The notes below the pieces were generated by a model. It did not search any database. It was not told where the DNA came from and saw only the letters and a program-made list of their open reading frames with translations. From NCBI RefSeq assembly GCF_002078875.1, contig NC_034409.1:65940583-66004582 (forward strand): a DNA stretch of 64,000 bases. Reading direction: 5' to 3'. The stretch comes from Numida meleagris (taxonomy: Eukaryota > Chordata > Aves > Galliformes > Numididae). Position numbers and translations under genes: made by a program. This document shows, piece after piece, positions 25,916 to 41,600 of this stretch. How positions within the stretch are numbered: position 1 is the first letter of the stretch; each line of letters opens with the position of its first letter.

Positions 25916-28900
25916 AAATATTTCATGCATTGAGAAAATAATAGTTTAAGTATCTATAATTTTATCTCATCAGAATAGTTTGATAATATAAATTCATTCT
26001 GAAATTGAGCAAATCTTCAAACTGCTGAAAAGTATTTTCCTGTGTAGAGGTTCAGTGCAATTAAATTACAGCCTGCAAATTTTATAAATCTAGAATATGT
26101 TGTTAATGGAATGAAAGTGGTGAAATATAGCAGCCCTTTCTGCTTTCTTACACTTTCTGCTTTTTTCTTCAAACTGAATTTAAGCATGATCTGTTCTCCT
26201 TTTAGATATGCTGTACAGATTGAATGTTGTAGCATTACAAGTACTTCAGGCAAGACTAACTACAATATATACGAGTGCTATTTAAAGTAGCTGAGTGATC
26301 TTTGAAATACTGCGTCAAATGTATTATGTCAGAGATATCATGCATTGCCGTATGTCACATTGTACAAACTGGTAATTTCTAGGGTTTCATGGTGACTCTG
26401 GCTGTGACATGCTATGTACATCCATGCTACACTGATACACGTCTCATTATAGCTCCATGTATGTGTGGAGCCAAGTCAGGGTTGTGCATCACCTCAGCAG
26501 GGTGGAAGCCCACGTAGCCTTCATCGGAGGTACCAATTGAAAATGTCTCATCTGCAGGCAGTACTTCTTCATCAAAAATAGAAGAAGGAACTGTCACGAT
26601 GCTGTATGAAGAGCTCACAGGGTTCAGCATGAGGTGATATTACCCATACTGTATCGAGTGGTATCAAGTGCAAACTTGCAAAGAGGAAATCACTTAATTT
26701 CCCTATTCTCCCCCTGGTGGGGATGTAGGCTGTGGAGATGTGAGCCTAACACGACCTGAGCACAGGCTATGCTGGGCAGTGAGATACTGGCACAGCTGAG
26801 GGGCAGGATGAGACCCAGAGTGCTGCATCCCTATTCAAGGGACCAGCTTCTCATAGATCTCATCAGAGTCCATTCCTAGAGTCGGACAAGAATCTGATAG
26901 GCCCCAGATTCACAGCCTCCTCACATCTCAGAGGCCGTATGGCAGAAATATACCACTGAGAAGAGCTCTCCCTCACTGCGCTTGGTGCTAATCACAGAGA
27001 ACAATGCTGGCTGCTTTGCAAAATATTAGTACTGCTGCACAAAATCTGGGCGCCTGCTTATGGCCTGCTGAGTCAGACTTGTTTACTTTGTTGAAATATT
27101 AATCTCTGTCTCTAATCGGCAGTCAACAACTCCAGGCTCCAGGCTTAATAGAATTTGAAACTGTAGATTATGCTGTTTTGCCAAAAGTATGAGGCTTCTA
27201 TCGTGCTTTGAATTAAATATTCTCCCTCACTCCCCTTTGGTCTGTTTTCCATGGTGGAGGCAAAGATAGATAATTAATTCCTCCCCTCCGAAGCCTTGTC
27301 TTTTAATTTAAGAATTTTCTTTAGCATTGGCTAGAATCTTCAGTTTGGAACACTGAGAGGTTAAGCGATGAAGAGAGCCATTAAATTAACTTCAGCAATT
27401 AATTTTTTTTCTGTAAGATGAAATAGCACTCAGTCATGAGTATCTTTGTCATGATACCAGATGAAATAAACCAGAAGTGTGGGGAAAAGGGACTGTTCTT
27501 CTGGTTGCATGACAGTACGACGAGCATGGAGTGCCATTTACTGATCCTGTGGCTTGCCTTTGCATGAGCAAGAAATAAGACATGAGGAGTGGAGCAGTGG
27601 AGTGAAACAGCTGTTGCTGGGACCTTATACCCACACTATGCAACTGGGAAAGTGGAAAGGAGATGTTTAGCTCTACTTCGCTAAAATAGCACTTTCTCCA
27701 GATACTTGTAAAGCCCTTTGTGAGAGTGAAGCAGTATCAAGCTCTGTTTCGCTGTTCTTTGGTGTGTTTTAAAGTCCATAAATGATGTCACTGGTGAGTC
27801 ATTCCTTACTGTAATCGCTCTCCTGCTAAGCAGTCTGCCCAGTTCTCCATGCTACGTACCTGACACTCCAAGAAACGCATATACTCTTTTCACAAGCATT
27901 ACTTCATTTGGAATTTAGCTTTCAATAAAATATACACCAAAAAAATTAGTCCAGAATCTTCTGGCATGATGTCTCAGGTAAACTGCTTGTACACCTACTG
28001 AACATCCAAAACAACAGGATTGAGTTTATGTTTCAGAAGAACGGCAGAGGAAAAAAAAAATTTGGTCTTGGAGTGTCTTGAATCAGTGACTCCACTTAGA
28101 ATTTATGGTGACTGATAGTGCACTGCCTATTGCGGCTGAAATGTCACTGCTGTATTCAAAGTTCAGAACTGACAAAAGACGTGCCTGCTGCATTTCTATT
28201 TATTCTGCTTCTGCACACATCCATTCCCCCTCCTAGCACACTTCAGAGATCCTCAGTCTTTCGCAATTGCATCATATAGTTGTCATTTCAGAGACACAGC
28301 ACGTATTGTGCTTTTGGTAATAGATTGTTTCTTTTAGTGGCAATATATTGCTCTCCTGGGTTTCATGACAGATGGCAATCAGAGCCACTGAATGCTGGAA
28401 AATCCTGGGGAAGTTCAAAAATGCATTCACAGATCAGACCTCTTGTGCATACACTGAAAGCCCAGTGCTCCAGCTGTGTTAGATTCCCTGTGCACTTGAC
28501 TGTGTACGAAGGTGGTTTTCCTGAGCCATGGTTAGTCTGAAGTGCATCATGTACAGAACAGTATATACATATACTGAAAAAGGTACACAAGATTTGCCAG
28601 TGATACAGACTGCTTTTTGGTATTATTTCTGCTTATGCATCACTTCAGTTGATAATTGTTTTTAAATGATATGTGTGAAATAGGGATACATTGTAAACCC
28701 AAAGGAAAGTAAGGACCGCTTGAACTGGTCATGCAAATCTGTAATTATTCTCATCACATTTGTCTGAATAAAACAAAGATTGCAAAATCCGCTTTTTCTC
28801 TATTTTGATTTTGGTTTAGCTGCCCAACACAGAGTTGTTTGAAGAAGAAAGTTGTTACCACTGCACCAGAATGCTTTATTTTGACATTGCGGAGATATTT

Positions 28901-29383
28901 TAAAAATCTCAGTATATACTTGAGATTCGTTCCATTCATCTAAGCATAAGGACTGAACATAAATTAGATGTCCTGGATCCCTCTGTGGACAGAAGAAAGG
29001 CATCTCACAAGAGGGACTTTTCCTATCCTAAGCTATGAAACCAAATTTATTTGTGCAAATAACCCCTAACCACTGACTATGTCTCTGTAGGGAAGCCTGA
29101 ACAATTCATTCAGATGGATTAAGCAAACTGCAGATGCCAAAAGCCAGGAAATTAGATATAATGAAGTTCCAAACTCATTGCAGACTCTGAGCATTATGCC
29201 TCATGCTCAATCTGCTCAGCATGATTCTCCTTATTTAAATAATTATTTCATGTTATTATTTTTCCACTCTGTGGATAACTGATTTAACAGAAGTTGCTGA
29301 GAAAGTTCACCATTGCCTCAGATACTTCTCCAAGAGGTTGCACACTTCTATTGCCTTACCTATACTATTTTTGTCTCCTTCAG

Positions 29384-29644
29384 TCTTCTGGTACCAGTAT
29401 CACGGTGGATATTGCTGTCATGGGAGAAGCACACGGGCTCATTACAGACCTTCTGGCAGATCCTTCACTGCCTCCCAATGTGTGTACTTCGCTGAGAACA
29501 GTGAGCAACCTGCTGAATACACAGTTAACCTTCCAGGCCATCCACAAGCCAAGGGTGAACCCTTTGGTGTCCTTCAGTGAGAATTACACTTGCTCTGACT
29601 CGGAAGAATGTCCAGAGAAAGGAGAAAAACTAGCTATTCCCAAG
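29384..29644 (+). CDS. PDE3A: PDE3A exon 3
   Basis: This exon encodes 87 residues, starting [18 protein letters not shown] and ending KLAIPK, in phase 0 at both ends. The acceptor is a pyrimidine-rich ...ttgtctccttcag and the donor is gtgagt. It belongs to the conserved block after the membrane segments, corresponding to roughly human residues 338-423. It contains [18 protein letters not shown] and the acidic NYTCSDSEE stretch. The bird version is one residue longer than human near its end ([12 protein letters not shown]). The open frame runs on both sides of the exon, so the borders are set by splice sites and family alignment, not by stops. Confidence 0.97.
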
Positions 29645-31919
29645 GTGAGTATTGGACAACAGCTCCATCTGTCATCTTATAACTTGGCTCTCCTTTAAGA
29701 GACAGCACTGTGCTAGTGGGAGATCTCACTGGGCTTTTTCCTTGTTTGATTCAGATTACCACTTTATGTACTAATCATACTTTTCTATAAAAAGGCAATT
29801 AAATAGGCTGCTGATTTCATAGTAAAATAATGCCTGCATATCCTACAACTCACAGCCAGCTAAAATTTTGTTCAGGCATCTTTCGAAGATGATGTTTGAC
29901 ACAAAAAATTCACATAGATGATGTATTTCCTTGTGGGTGCTCGTTGGAGCTTAAGAGAGAAGAAATGATCAGGAGCAGAGCAAGCAAAAGCCTTTCAGCA
30001 TCCAGACTCACAAGTCTGACTCATTAGTTCTCACAGAGTTTCCCCTCCCACTCAAAAGATTTTTGACACTTCATGTGGGGTGACCAGAAAAACGTATTAC
30101 TGCCTTGACAGATGGCTTTATGAATGCTCAGGAATTCAGCAGGGATATAATCACTGTTAACCATCTATGTTTAGGAAGTTAGCAGCTAGAAAGAACAGAT
30201 CAGCTTTGAAGTAGTATGAATTGTACGCTCATTGCTAATTAGCTGTCCTGCAAGGTCTGCGTTTCACTTTCAAAGCCAAACCAAAATACTTTTGCCATGC
30301 AGTCTCACTTGTAAAATTAAATATAGACAGTATATTTGATTGCATAGTGAGTGCTTTTAACTTTTAACAGTTGAAATGACACAGCCAGCATTCATTCTAG
30401 CATTTTCTGGCATCTGAACTGCAGCACTTGTGATTCTTTTTAGTTTATTTTAGTATTATGATAATTATTACCCTGCTTGCCAGTGTAACAGCTGCATGTA
30501 TGGAATGGGTGTTCACAGGTCTTGAAGAACGTGTTCTAGTTAAGTTTAGTGTGTATGTGTGCAATGACTGTACTCTAGGCTCTCAGAGGAAAGTGTGGAA
30601 GAACACTTCCATCACATGAGCAGACACAGTGAACAGATACCAGTTTGTGGTTGCATAATACCTAGGGAGAAGCAGAGAAACGAAGGATGAAGAAATAAGT
30701 TAATGCTACAGAGGAGTAATTTGACTGAAGAATTCACTGACCCGAATGCATTACGGTTCATAAAATTAATAGTTTGCAGTCCTTTATTTATGTGTCTAAA
30801 TATAGGTTTAGAGTCTTTACCTTAAGATCTGACACAGAGTATTTTGGGTAAGAAGTTAACATGCTAACGTATTTATCTGTATGCTTGAGCTTCAGACCTA
30901 AGAGTATCTTCCATCTTAGCTTTCTTAACCTTCTGGCAAAGTCAAAGCTCTTTATCACAGAGACATTTATTTTAGTTCTTAACAATAAAAAATACAATAT
31001 AATTACAAGAGAAACATCTTACAAAATCATGGTAGTACCCATTACAAAGGCTCTCTATTGTCATCCCGTATTATCAGTCTCTGCATTCCAAAACTTTGGA
31101 AAAATGAATCGTGTCCTATTAGAGAAAAGGAAGAGTCAGATGAAAGACAAATGCAGGGTGGTCAAGAAAAATGTTATGTAAAGGATGATGCTCTCTCTAA
31201 GCTTTTCAGGAGCTTTTTCCAGTTGAGTTTTGAAGATCTCCATACTTGTAGACTCTACAGCCTCTCTGGGAACCACTTCCAGTATTCGATAACCCTCACT
31301 GTATTTATTTATTTGTTTGTTTGTTTATTTTACATTTAAATGGAATTTCCATTTGCACCCACTGTCCCTTGCCACTGGATGCCACTTCAAAAAGCCGATC
31401 CTTCATCTTCCTCCCTCTTCTTGCGTTCAGATATTTATACACTTTGATAGGATCTCCCTTTGAGACTTCTCTTCTCCGGGCTGAACAGTCATGGCTCTCT
31501 CAGCCTGTTCTTTAATAGCAAGTACTCCAATCCCTCAGTCATTTTTGTAGCCCTGATGACTAGTTTAAGTGCTTTTGGCCACGTCATTTAAGACTAACAT
31601 TTCCAAAGAACACCATTAATCTTGTCTGTCTCCATTGAGCTCCAAGTGTTGAATGCTTATGGCTATGGAGTTGTGAATATATAGCTTTTCTTCAACTTAG
31701 AATAGGGAGGAAATCCTGTACCCTCCAAGCGTCAAAAGCACCAGCCTTTGTTGAATTCAGTGGAAGATAGGCATCATCATATGAGGACAAATCCAGAACA
31801 AAGGTACCTTACCAGATATTGTCAGGTAGAATTAATCAAATGCTAGTGAATGTTTTTCTTCTGCATGTTTAAAGTTTTCACAAGCCTACATATACTCTAA
31901 GCGACTGATTTTTCTCTAG
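29645..31919 (+). other. PDE3A: PDE3A intron 3
   Basis: 2275-base intron, gtgagt to tttctctag. It holds an antisense CR1 fragment in its second half; the rest is unique sequence with no recognised feature. Confidence 0.9.
31212..31560 (-). mobile_element. CR1 LINE fragment, antisense, older copy
   Basis: Diverged CR1 recognised from gagttttgaagatctccata, cctctctgggaaccacttcc, gatatttatacactttgata, gacttctcttctccgggctg and catttttgtagccct, all matching the reverse of the CR1 3' coding end. The 3' tail is missing. A TTTATTTG-type simple repeat at about 31302-31335 sits in place of part of the family sequence. Borders are approximate. Confidence 0.82.
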
Positions 31920-35303
<3,384 letters not shown>

Positions 35304-35419
35304 CACTGACTCTTGGAACAGCTCCCTTCTGATGACAATCACAAAGAGCCGGTCCTTCTCTACATCTTATGCCATGTCTCCTACCAACCACCTGAATGCC
35401 AAAAGGCAGAGCCGCCAAG
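35304..35419 (+). CDS. PDE3A: PDE3A exon 5
   Basis: This exon encodes STDSWNSSLLMTITKSRSF, then STSYAMSPTNHLNAKRQSRQ. It starts with the third base of the Ser codon split with exon 4 and ends with the first base of a Gly codon. KSRSF corresponds to human Ser492, a reported phosphorylation site, and is kept. The acceptor is tctcgtttcacag and the donor is gtgagt. The exon belongs to the flexible regulatory linker and has no catalytic residue. The C-terminal part (SPTNHLNAKRQ) differs more from human than the KSRSF core, as expected for linker sequence. Confidence 0.96.
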
Positions 35420-38400
35420 GTGAGTGGTCACCCATGGTCTTTTTGGACTCTCAACTTCTTCCTGGGAGCTCGGTGACTAGTACATGCAGCTGCTTTTATA
35501 TTTATATTCTGCCCAATCTATATATTTTGTTATTTTTCCATCAAAATGAACATAGTCATTTACTTTATTTAAAAAATCAGTGGCTTTAAATACTAAAACT
35601 CACAGTGATGCCATTGTAAATGTTTTGTTTTATAGAGGCTAGTCATGACATAATAAGGCAAGCACTATACTGAAATTTGCTTTGATCCATGCAATTCCCT
35701 TGGCTACAGTGGGGCTGAGAAAAGAGTGTTTTCTGTAACATTTGTTAAATTAAATGTCTGTGTATATCGCCTGACTGAGATTTCCTGAAACACAATCTGC
35801 ATAATGCCATTTGGAGTTGCAGGCAGCAGCTGACCCTTCTTAATGCAGCCGTATCCAAGACAAAAAGATTATATCTCAGAGGTCTGTCTATGTGTGTTCA
35901 TTATCGAGGAAGTCCTTGTAGCTCTTGCTGATGTTTAGAGAAGAGAAATATGTTGTTTTTGTTTTTGTTGTTTACTTGGCATGTAGGACCTCTAAAGAAA
36001 TGACTTCTTGTTTTAAATGAGAGACTGAAATGGAGAAGGTGACTTCTTAACTGATAATGGAACTGGCAATATAACAGACATGAAGTAATCTTAATCCACA
36101 GTAATGTGGTTCTCTTCCATGTACAAAAGAGAGATTACATTTACCCATGTTTTAAATTGCAATTGATCACAATGCCTTTTTTTTTTTTCTTTTAATCACC
36201 CCATGTTTTTTTCCAAACATGAAGTAATGTTGAGATAATGTTGTTCAGAGGTTCTGGCCACCCAGGCATCAGATGGAAATTGATAGATGCCTGCGGCCTG
36301 GCATTGAAAAAGTCAGGGAATCCAAACTTAGAGATGAAGTTTGAAGATACGGCTGCACAATTATTCTGCATATCTAGCTCTGTCACATCACATCTCTTTT
36401 TCAAACTGGAAAGTCTGTTTAATCTCCTCTTGTGCAGAAGATACGTTACACCATAATGAAGATTCACTAACAGAATATTATCTTAAAAGGATAGCAAACC
36501 AGCAAATGAAAAACATTCAAACTTGAAAATAATGGAGATATAGCACCAAGAATCCAGGGATTTATTGTGGAACGTAACAAATCCAATTTGGACTTGTGAT
36601 TTTCAGAGATGAGCACGTTAACTTGAAAATGCGTAGTTAATATTTTGTACTGGGAAAACAAGACTTAGCACTCCCATCAGTCAGTTTTACATTCATCTGT
36701 TCTGCTTCCAGAAAGCATTAGTAGTAATTTGGTTGCCCAAAGACATGAGGTCCCCAGTGGTGAAGGGAGAGCTCTGTTGCATCACAAGCAATTCCTAAGG
36801 GCACTGATTCACAGGAGTAAAAATTTTGACAATGAAGATTGATATTTTGATGCTTTAAACTGTTTACAATGATGGATTTTTAATCATGATTTTCTTTTAT
36901 GTTCCAAATAAAGAATTGCTTCAATTTGCAGTAATTATTACCAATTAGACTTTTGTATATTGGCTCCACTGGCAATATGTAACAATTCTTGCTGGGAGTT
37001 GATCTAGATAAATTTGTAAACCTATTCATTTACAAGATGTGTCTTAAATTATGTTTGGAAGCATAGCATTTTAAAGTTCTGCTAGCTGTATTTGCTTTGG
37101 CAAAACTCTCAAGTATAATTTCATGTTGCATCTAAGTTACTGTTTTATTTCTTCAACTCTGAATGTTTAAAATTTCTGCAGATGGATACACTTTAAAAAA
37201 AAAAGTTTGTATCATTCATCTTCTCTTATTTTGATTGTTCAAAATTCCTTCTGGTAGCAAGGCATGTTTTCTTTCACTTTTGGCAATAAATGCTTAAATG
37301 TCAGATTATTTAAAATAGTTTGTATTTTTCTGTGGACTTTTTTTTTTTTTTTTTTTTTTACCTACCCTGGTATGAAAGATGGGAGATTAGCAAAAGAAAG
37401 CCAGTTGTGATTAGAAATATTGTTGTGAAAGTCATTGTATGAATTCTGAAACTTGCTTTAAGTTGTTGAAAGATACATATATATTGTATTCTGTGGCAGT
37501 CATAAAAGTTTCCTGATAGCATATACCTCATAGACAGTTAATAATCCAACCCAATCTCTTATTCAACTAGCAGACTTAGAAATGTTTTTAAAGCATATTT
37601 TTGTTGGATAGAAAGCAGATATCTCATTGGATTAGTAGCTGTAAAACAGAGAATTTCTGTAATTTAATTAAATTTCCATGCCATGGCCATCTGATAACTT
37701 TTTAACTGCTCTGTAGGCTGTAGCTTTCTGATCTCAAAACTTGTATATTATCCTCGTGGAAATCATTGAATTAAGACAACAACATGGATCATGTTTTCCG
37801 AGGAAATTCCATAATCAAAAACTGAGATGATGTTGAATATCTCAAAATTATAGTATAGCAACTGTCAAAGATTATTTACTGCTCTTGGATGGGCAACAGT
37901 AATCATATTTTAACCTCACATTACAGTGAGCTATCAGGAAAAAACGTTGGAACTATACACATATATCCTGCAAGATCAGTATTTCATAAAGTTAGGTCAA
38001 CATATGGCCTCATTCTAAGTTAATTTTGTCTGGAATGTGTTTAGATAGTGTGCACAATTCAAGCATAAAATCAGTTAAAGCTCCCAAACTCTTTACATCA
38101 TTCAGCTCTGGAGATGAACATGGTAAATGAGCTGGGGCTTTATAACCAAGCTCAGGAGGTATGCCTATTTAAATGCATTTCCTTTAGAGAGAGATGCTGT
38201 TTGCATCCATATGCTTTATTGTAACTGAACCTTTTTGTCTGAAACTAGAAAACGCAGAGTGGATTTGAAGAGATAGCAGCAATTTATATCACACACTGGG
38301 CTCACTGATGCGTTTCATCTTGGGAGTGGTGCTCAGGTAGAATAGAGGACAGGAGGAACAACATCACACTAATGTCTGCACACGTGAATATTGCTAGTTT

Positions 38401-39073
38401 CTAGCTCAGGAGTACAATACCATGTGGTACAGGTAATGGTTACAAGTTTCCCATAGTGGGGAAGAGATAATTGAAAGTAAGTTCAGGCTGCATCAAATAA
38501 AGGCCAGTATCAGGGAGGAATGAAGAAATGACACCGCAAGTACTGTATTTTACATAATGTGTAACTACTAAAAATTGCTTTTTTAATTTTTTTTTCATTT
38601 ATTGCTAATAATCTCATATGTAGAAATCCAAATTTTCTGGGAATGTGGGTTAGGCCTTCTTGTCCTTTCAGTACAGATGAAGACAGTAAAGGAAAGAGAA
38701 TCTGCAGATAGCTCCAGGAACTGGCTAGTTGGAGTTTGGTGTCTCTGTTGGAACATACTGATACCAGTAGTGATGTCTCCAATGCATGCTTTTCATTTCA
38801 TGCCTTCTAGTTAATGCATCCTACTCGACAGGGAGAATATGTTCCACGCTTTGAGCAAGATCTTCAGCAGGTGGAAGCAGCTGATAGTAATGGAGCTTCA
38901 TCATTCTGTGACAGCCATGAGCTTGTCTCAGAGCAGAGAAGGATTTTCTCTCTATTTTTCATTTTGGAAGCTATGCTGCTACCTATGTATTAAAAGAGAA
39001 CTACTTGTGCACTCAGTGAACTCAAACAACCATCTGCTGCTACTGTTAATTGACAAGACTCTTCTCTTGCCAG
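35420..39073 (+). other. PDE3A: PDE3A intron 5
   Basis: 3654-base AT-rich intron, gtgagt to cttgccag, with a 22-base T run at 37338-37359. Nothing else was recognised. Confidence 0.9.
37338..37359 (+). repeat. T22 homopolymer
   Basis: Uninterrupted T run in intron 5; not next to an exon, so not a splice tract. Confidence 0.95.
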
Positions 39074-39293
39074 GTATCCCACCAAATATTTCACCACTCA
39101 CCTCTCCATGCCATTCACCTCTTCAAGGGACGCCTGCTACAAGTCCTACCGGAAAAACATCTTCTGTGTCATTTCCAGACTCTACAGATACTGACACCAA
39201 GCAAGGTTTAAAGCCACACAAAGTCTTAACTGCTACTCAGAGTGCACCTAGCCTGTCAGAACCTAACATCAGCCCCTCTGTTATCTGCAGCAG
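39074..39293 (+). CDS. PDE3A: PDE3A exon 6
   Basis: This exon encodes IPPNISPLTSPCHSPLQGTP followed by a Ser/Thr-rich stretch, and ends QSAPSLSEPNISPSVICS. The first two bases complete the Gly codon begun in exon 5. The last two bases are the start of a Ser codon completed in exon 7. Several Ser-Pro pairs (ISPL, TSPC, HSPL, ISPS) make it a likely target of proline-directed kinases; this is inference. LTSPCHSPLQGTPA and VICS align with human LSSPCSSPLQGTPA and VICS. The acceptor is cttctcttgccag and the donor is gtaaga. An upstream run of open frame (from 38839) is intronic. Confidence 0.96.
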
Positions 39294-40470
39294 GTAAGAT
39301 GGTAGTTTGACATTTGTTGGATCATTTCACATTGTCCTCACAAACAAACTTTAGATGCATGTGTAAGTTCTTGTAATCTGCTTCAGTATTGATATTTTGC
39401 CATATTTAAGCAGATCTCAGTATGTAATTGTGCAGATTGCTGCTACAAAGTGGTTTTATAGTGCAAGACTGTTGGCTACATTTACAGCTTTCACGTCTGC
39501 TTTGTGAAAAAATTCATCGATAACTGTCAGATCTGAAAGTTGGATTTTGTGTTAACAATTTGAGTTTCTCACACCATGCTGCCAACGTGTGCAACTGCTT
39601 TGAGGTCGTAGGCCAAGTCTTTCAAAACAGGCACCTGAGGTTAGATACAAAAATGTAACTGCTAGGGTTTAAAATCTACTGGCCTATAACCCTCTGCCTA
39701 GTGTCTGATAGAAGTGTTCCAGCAGTGCCTGAAGAGTAAGGAATTTTGAGGACTGGCTCTGAAGGAGTGGAACTTGTTTTCCCTAAGGTAGAGTCAGATT
39801 GTGTAGCACTGGATTTTTTTCAGAACACAGCTGCAGCTGAGTTCCTCTCACTGCCATGAGTTACAGTAATGGTTTAATTTCACACTTTAAGGCATCTCAT
39901 TATTGATTTGTTAAATTAGACTACTGGAGCTTTCAGTATATGTCCAGCTCAGAATAGCTGTAAACACTAGTATTTAGAAACTTGCTTCAGTACAGTTTCA
40001 AGGTGATCTTACCTATTATATGTTACTTTTAAAGTAGTAGTAAGCTGTTTGTGCTTATTGGCTAGCCAGCAGGTACCATGTCATCTGAGGCAATGTGCTG
40101 GATTAATTGTTATCAAGTTTACCTATCTTTTGGAGTAGTTTTTAGTTTCTGGCTTCAGTCATGTGATTTAGGATGTGTTTTGGTATCCTGTATACGGGGT
40201 AGCAAGCTGGTGTGAAAAACTCAAAACTGAGGTTACGAGTTTACCCAAGGGGTCATGCACACTGGAGTTCAGACTGGGATAAAGACAGATTTTTAACCCT
40301 TGGTTAGGTGACTAAGTAGAAATAGAATGCTTTTCAAAAGTATTGCACAACTGGATTTGCACAGATTAATCTTAAATGAAACCTATATTATATGAGAGCT
40401 CTTCCAAAAGTACTATACTACCAACATCCACCCCTGATATTGTGGGCCAGCACAATAAAATAGGAGGCAC

Positions 40471-40575
40471 TGAGCAACCTGGTCTAGAGGGCGGTATCCC
40501 TGTCTATAGCAGCGGGTTTGGAACTGGATGATCTTTAAGGTCCCCTCCAACCTAAGCCATTCTATGATTCTGTGA
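40471..40575 (+). mobile_element. CR1 LINE 3'-end fragment embedded in the mariner
   Basis: Reads gagcaacctggtctagaggg, tatccctgtctatagcagcg, ggatgatctttaaggtcccc, tccaacctaagccattctat and gattctgtga, a textbook CR1 3' end. It is bounded on the left by the reversed mariner segment and on the right by mariner body sequence starting catgggagtac. Confidence 0.9.
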
Positions 40576-40576
40576 C

Positions 40577-41600
40577 ATGGGAGTACATATGAAGCAAAAG
40601 TATGTGATTGAACTCCTCCATGCAGAAAAAAAAATGGCACCTACTGACATTTATCCATGCTTGTTGAACATTTCTGGAGACCAGACAGTGGATGTGAGCA
40701 CTGTGAGTTGGTGGGTGATGCATTTCAGCAGTGGCAATAGCGGCGTGAAAGACAGGCCACATTCCAGACAGCCGTGCACACCATGAAATGAAGAGCGTCT
40801 CAAGCAGCTCATCCACACAAATCAGCGGGTTATAGCCAGGGAGCTGCATATGGTGCTGAGTATTGGCTTCAGTGCATTGGAAACAATGATGGCAACCCTG
40901 GAACATCACAAAATTTGCACCAGGTGGATCCAGAGAGCACATGCATGGAAACAAATACCATACGCAAGCTTGTTGGGACCTGCTGAACCAATACGAGGCT
41001 GAAGGTGACAGTTTGCTGGATCACAGCATTACCAGTGAGAATACATAGTGTCACCACTATGATTCAGAGTCAAAACAGTAGTTCATGGAGTGGTGGCATG
41101 GGAATCCCCCAGTGAAGAAGAAGTTCAAGAGGTTGCCCTCAGTGTGTAAATTGATATGCGCTGACTTTCCTGGAACCTGGACAAACCATCAGCTCTGACC
41201 ACTGCATCACAACACTGACTATGCTGAAGGTTTGAACTTCCACAGTCAGGCCAGAGAGGAAGACAACCTTTCTCTTGCAACACAGTAACACCAGGCCCCA
41301 TACTAGTTTGAAGACCATGGAGAACATTACCAGTCTTGGCAAGACTGTCCTAACACACCCACTGTATAGTCCAGATTTGGTGCCTTCTGACTTCCATCTG
41401 TTCATCTTCAGATGAAAGATGGACTGCGTGGGCAACGTTCTCCTAGCAATTGCACCATCATAGCGGCTGTGAAATAGTGGATCAGCTCTGCTGGCACAGA
41501 TTTTTATGAGCATTGCGTGGAGGCTCGTGTTCATTGCTGGCAAAAATACATAGCTAAAGGTGGTGACTATGTTGGAGAATTCTTTTTTGTAGCTGAGAAT
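40577..41600 (+). pseudogene. Mariner transposase pseudogene
   Basis: The opening 69 codons stay open (40577-40786) and contain the N-terminal DNA-binding part of a mariner transposase, ending in an in-frame TGA after SRQPCTP. Downstream, recognisable nucleotide blocks continue (aatacgaggctgaaggtgac, cttgcaacacagtaacacca, ccagatttggtgccttctga, agatggactgcgtgggcaac) but in shifting frames. The block before ctttcctggaacctgg is shorter than the family sequence as I remember it. No active enzyme can be made. Confidence 0.82.

Larger units (their letters stand above)
25166..29383 (+). other. PDE3A: PDE3A intron 2, last part before exon 3
   Basis: Noncoding sequence with an alternating purine-pyrimidine tract at 25.6 kb and an A/T tract at 25.85-25.92 kb. 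A minus-strand open frame at 26427-26630 and a TAAT-rich block near 27.05-27.33 kb are discussed as findings. It ends in the exon 3 acceptor tract ttgtctccttcag. Confidence 0.6.
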
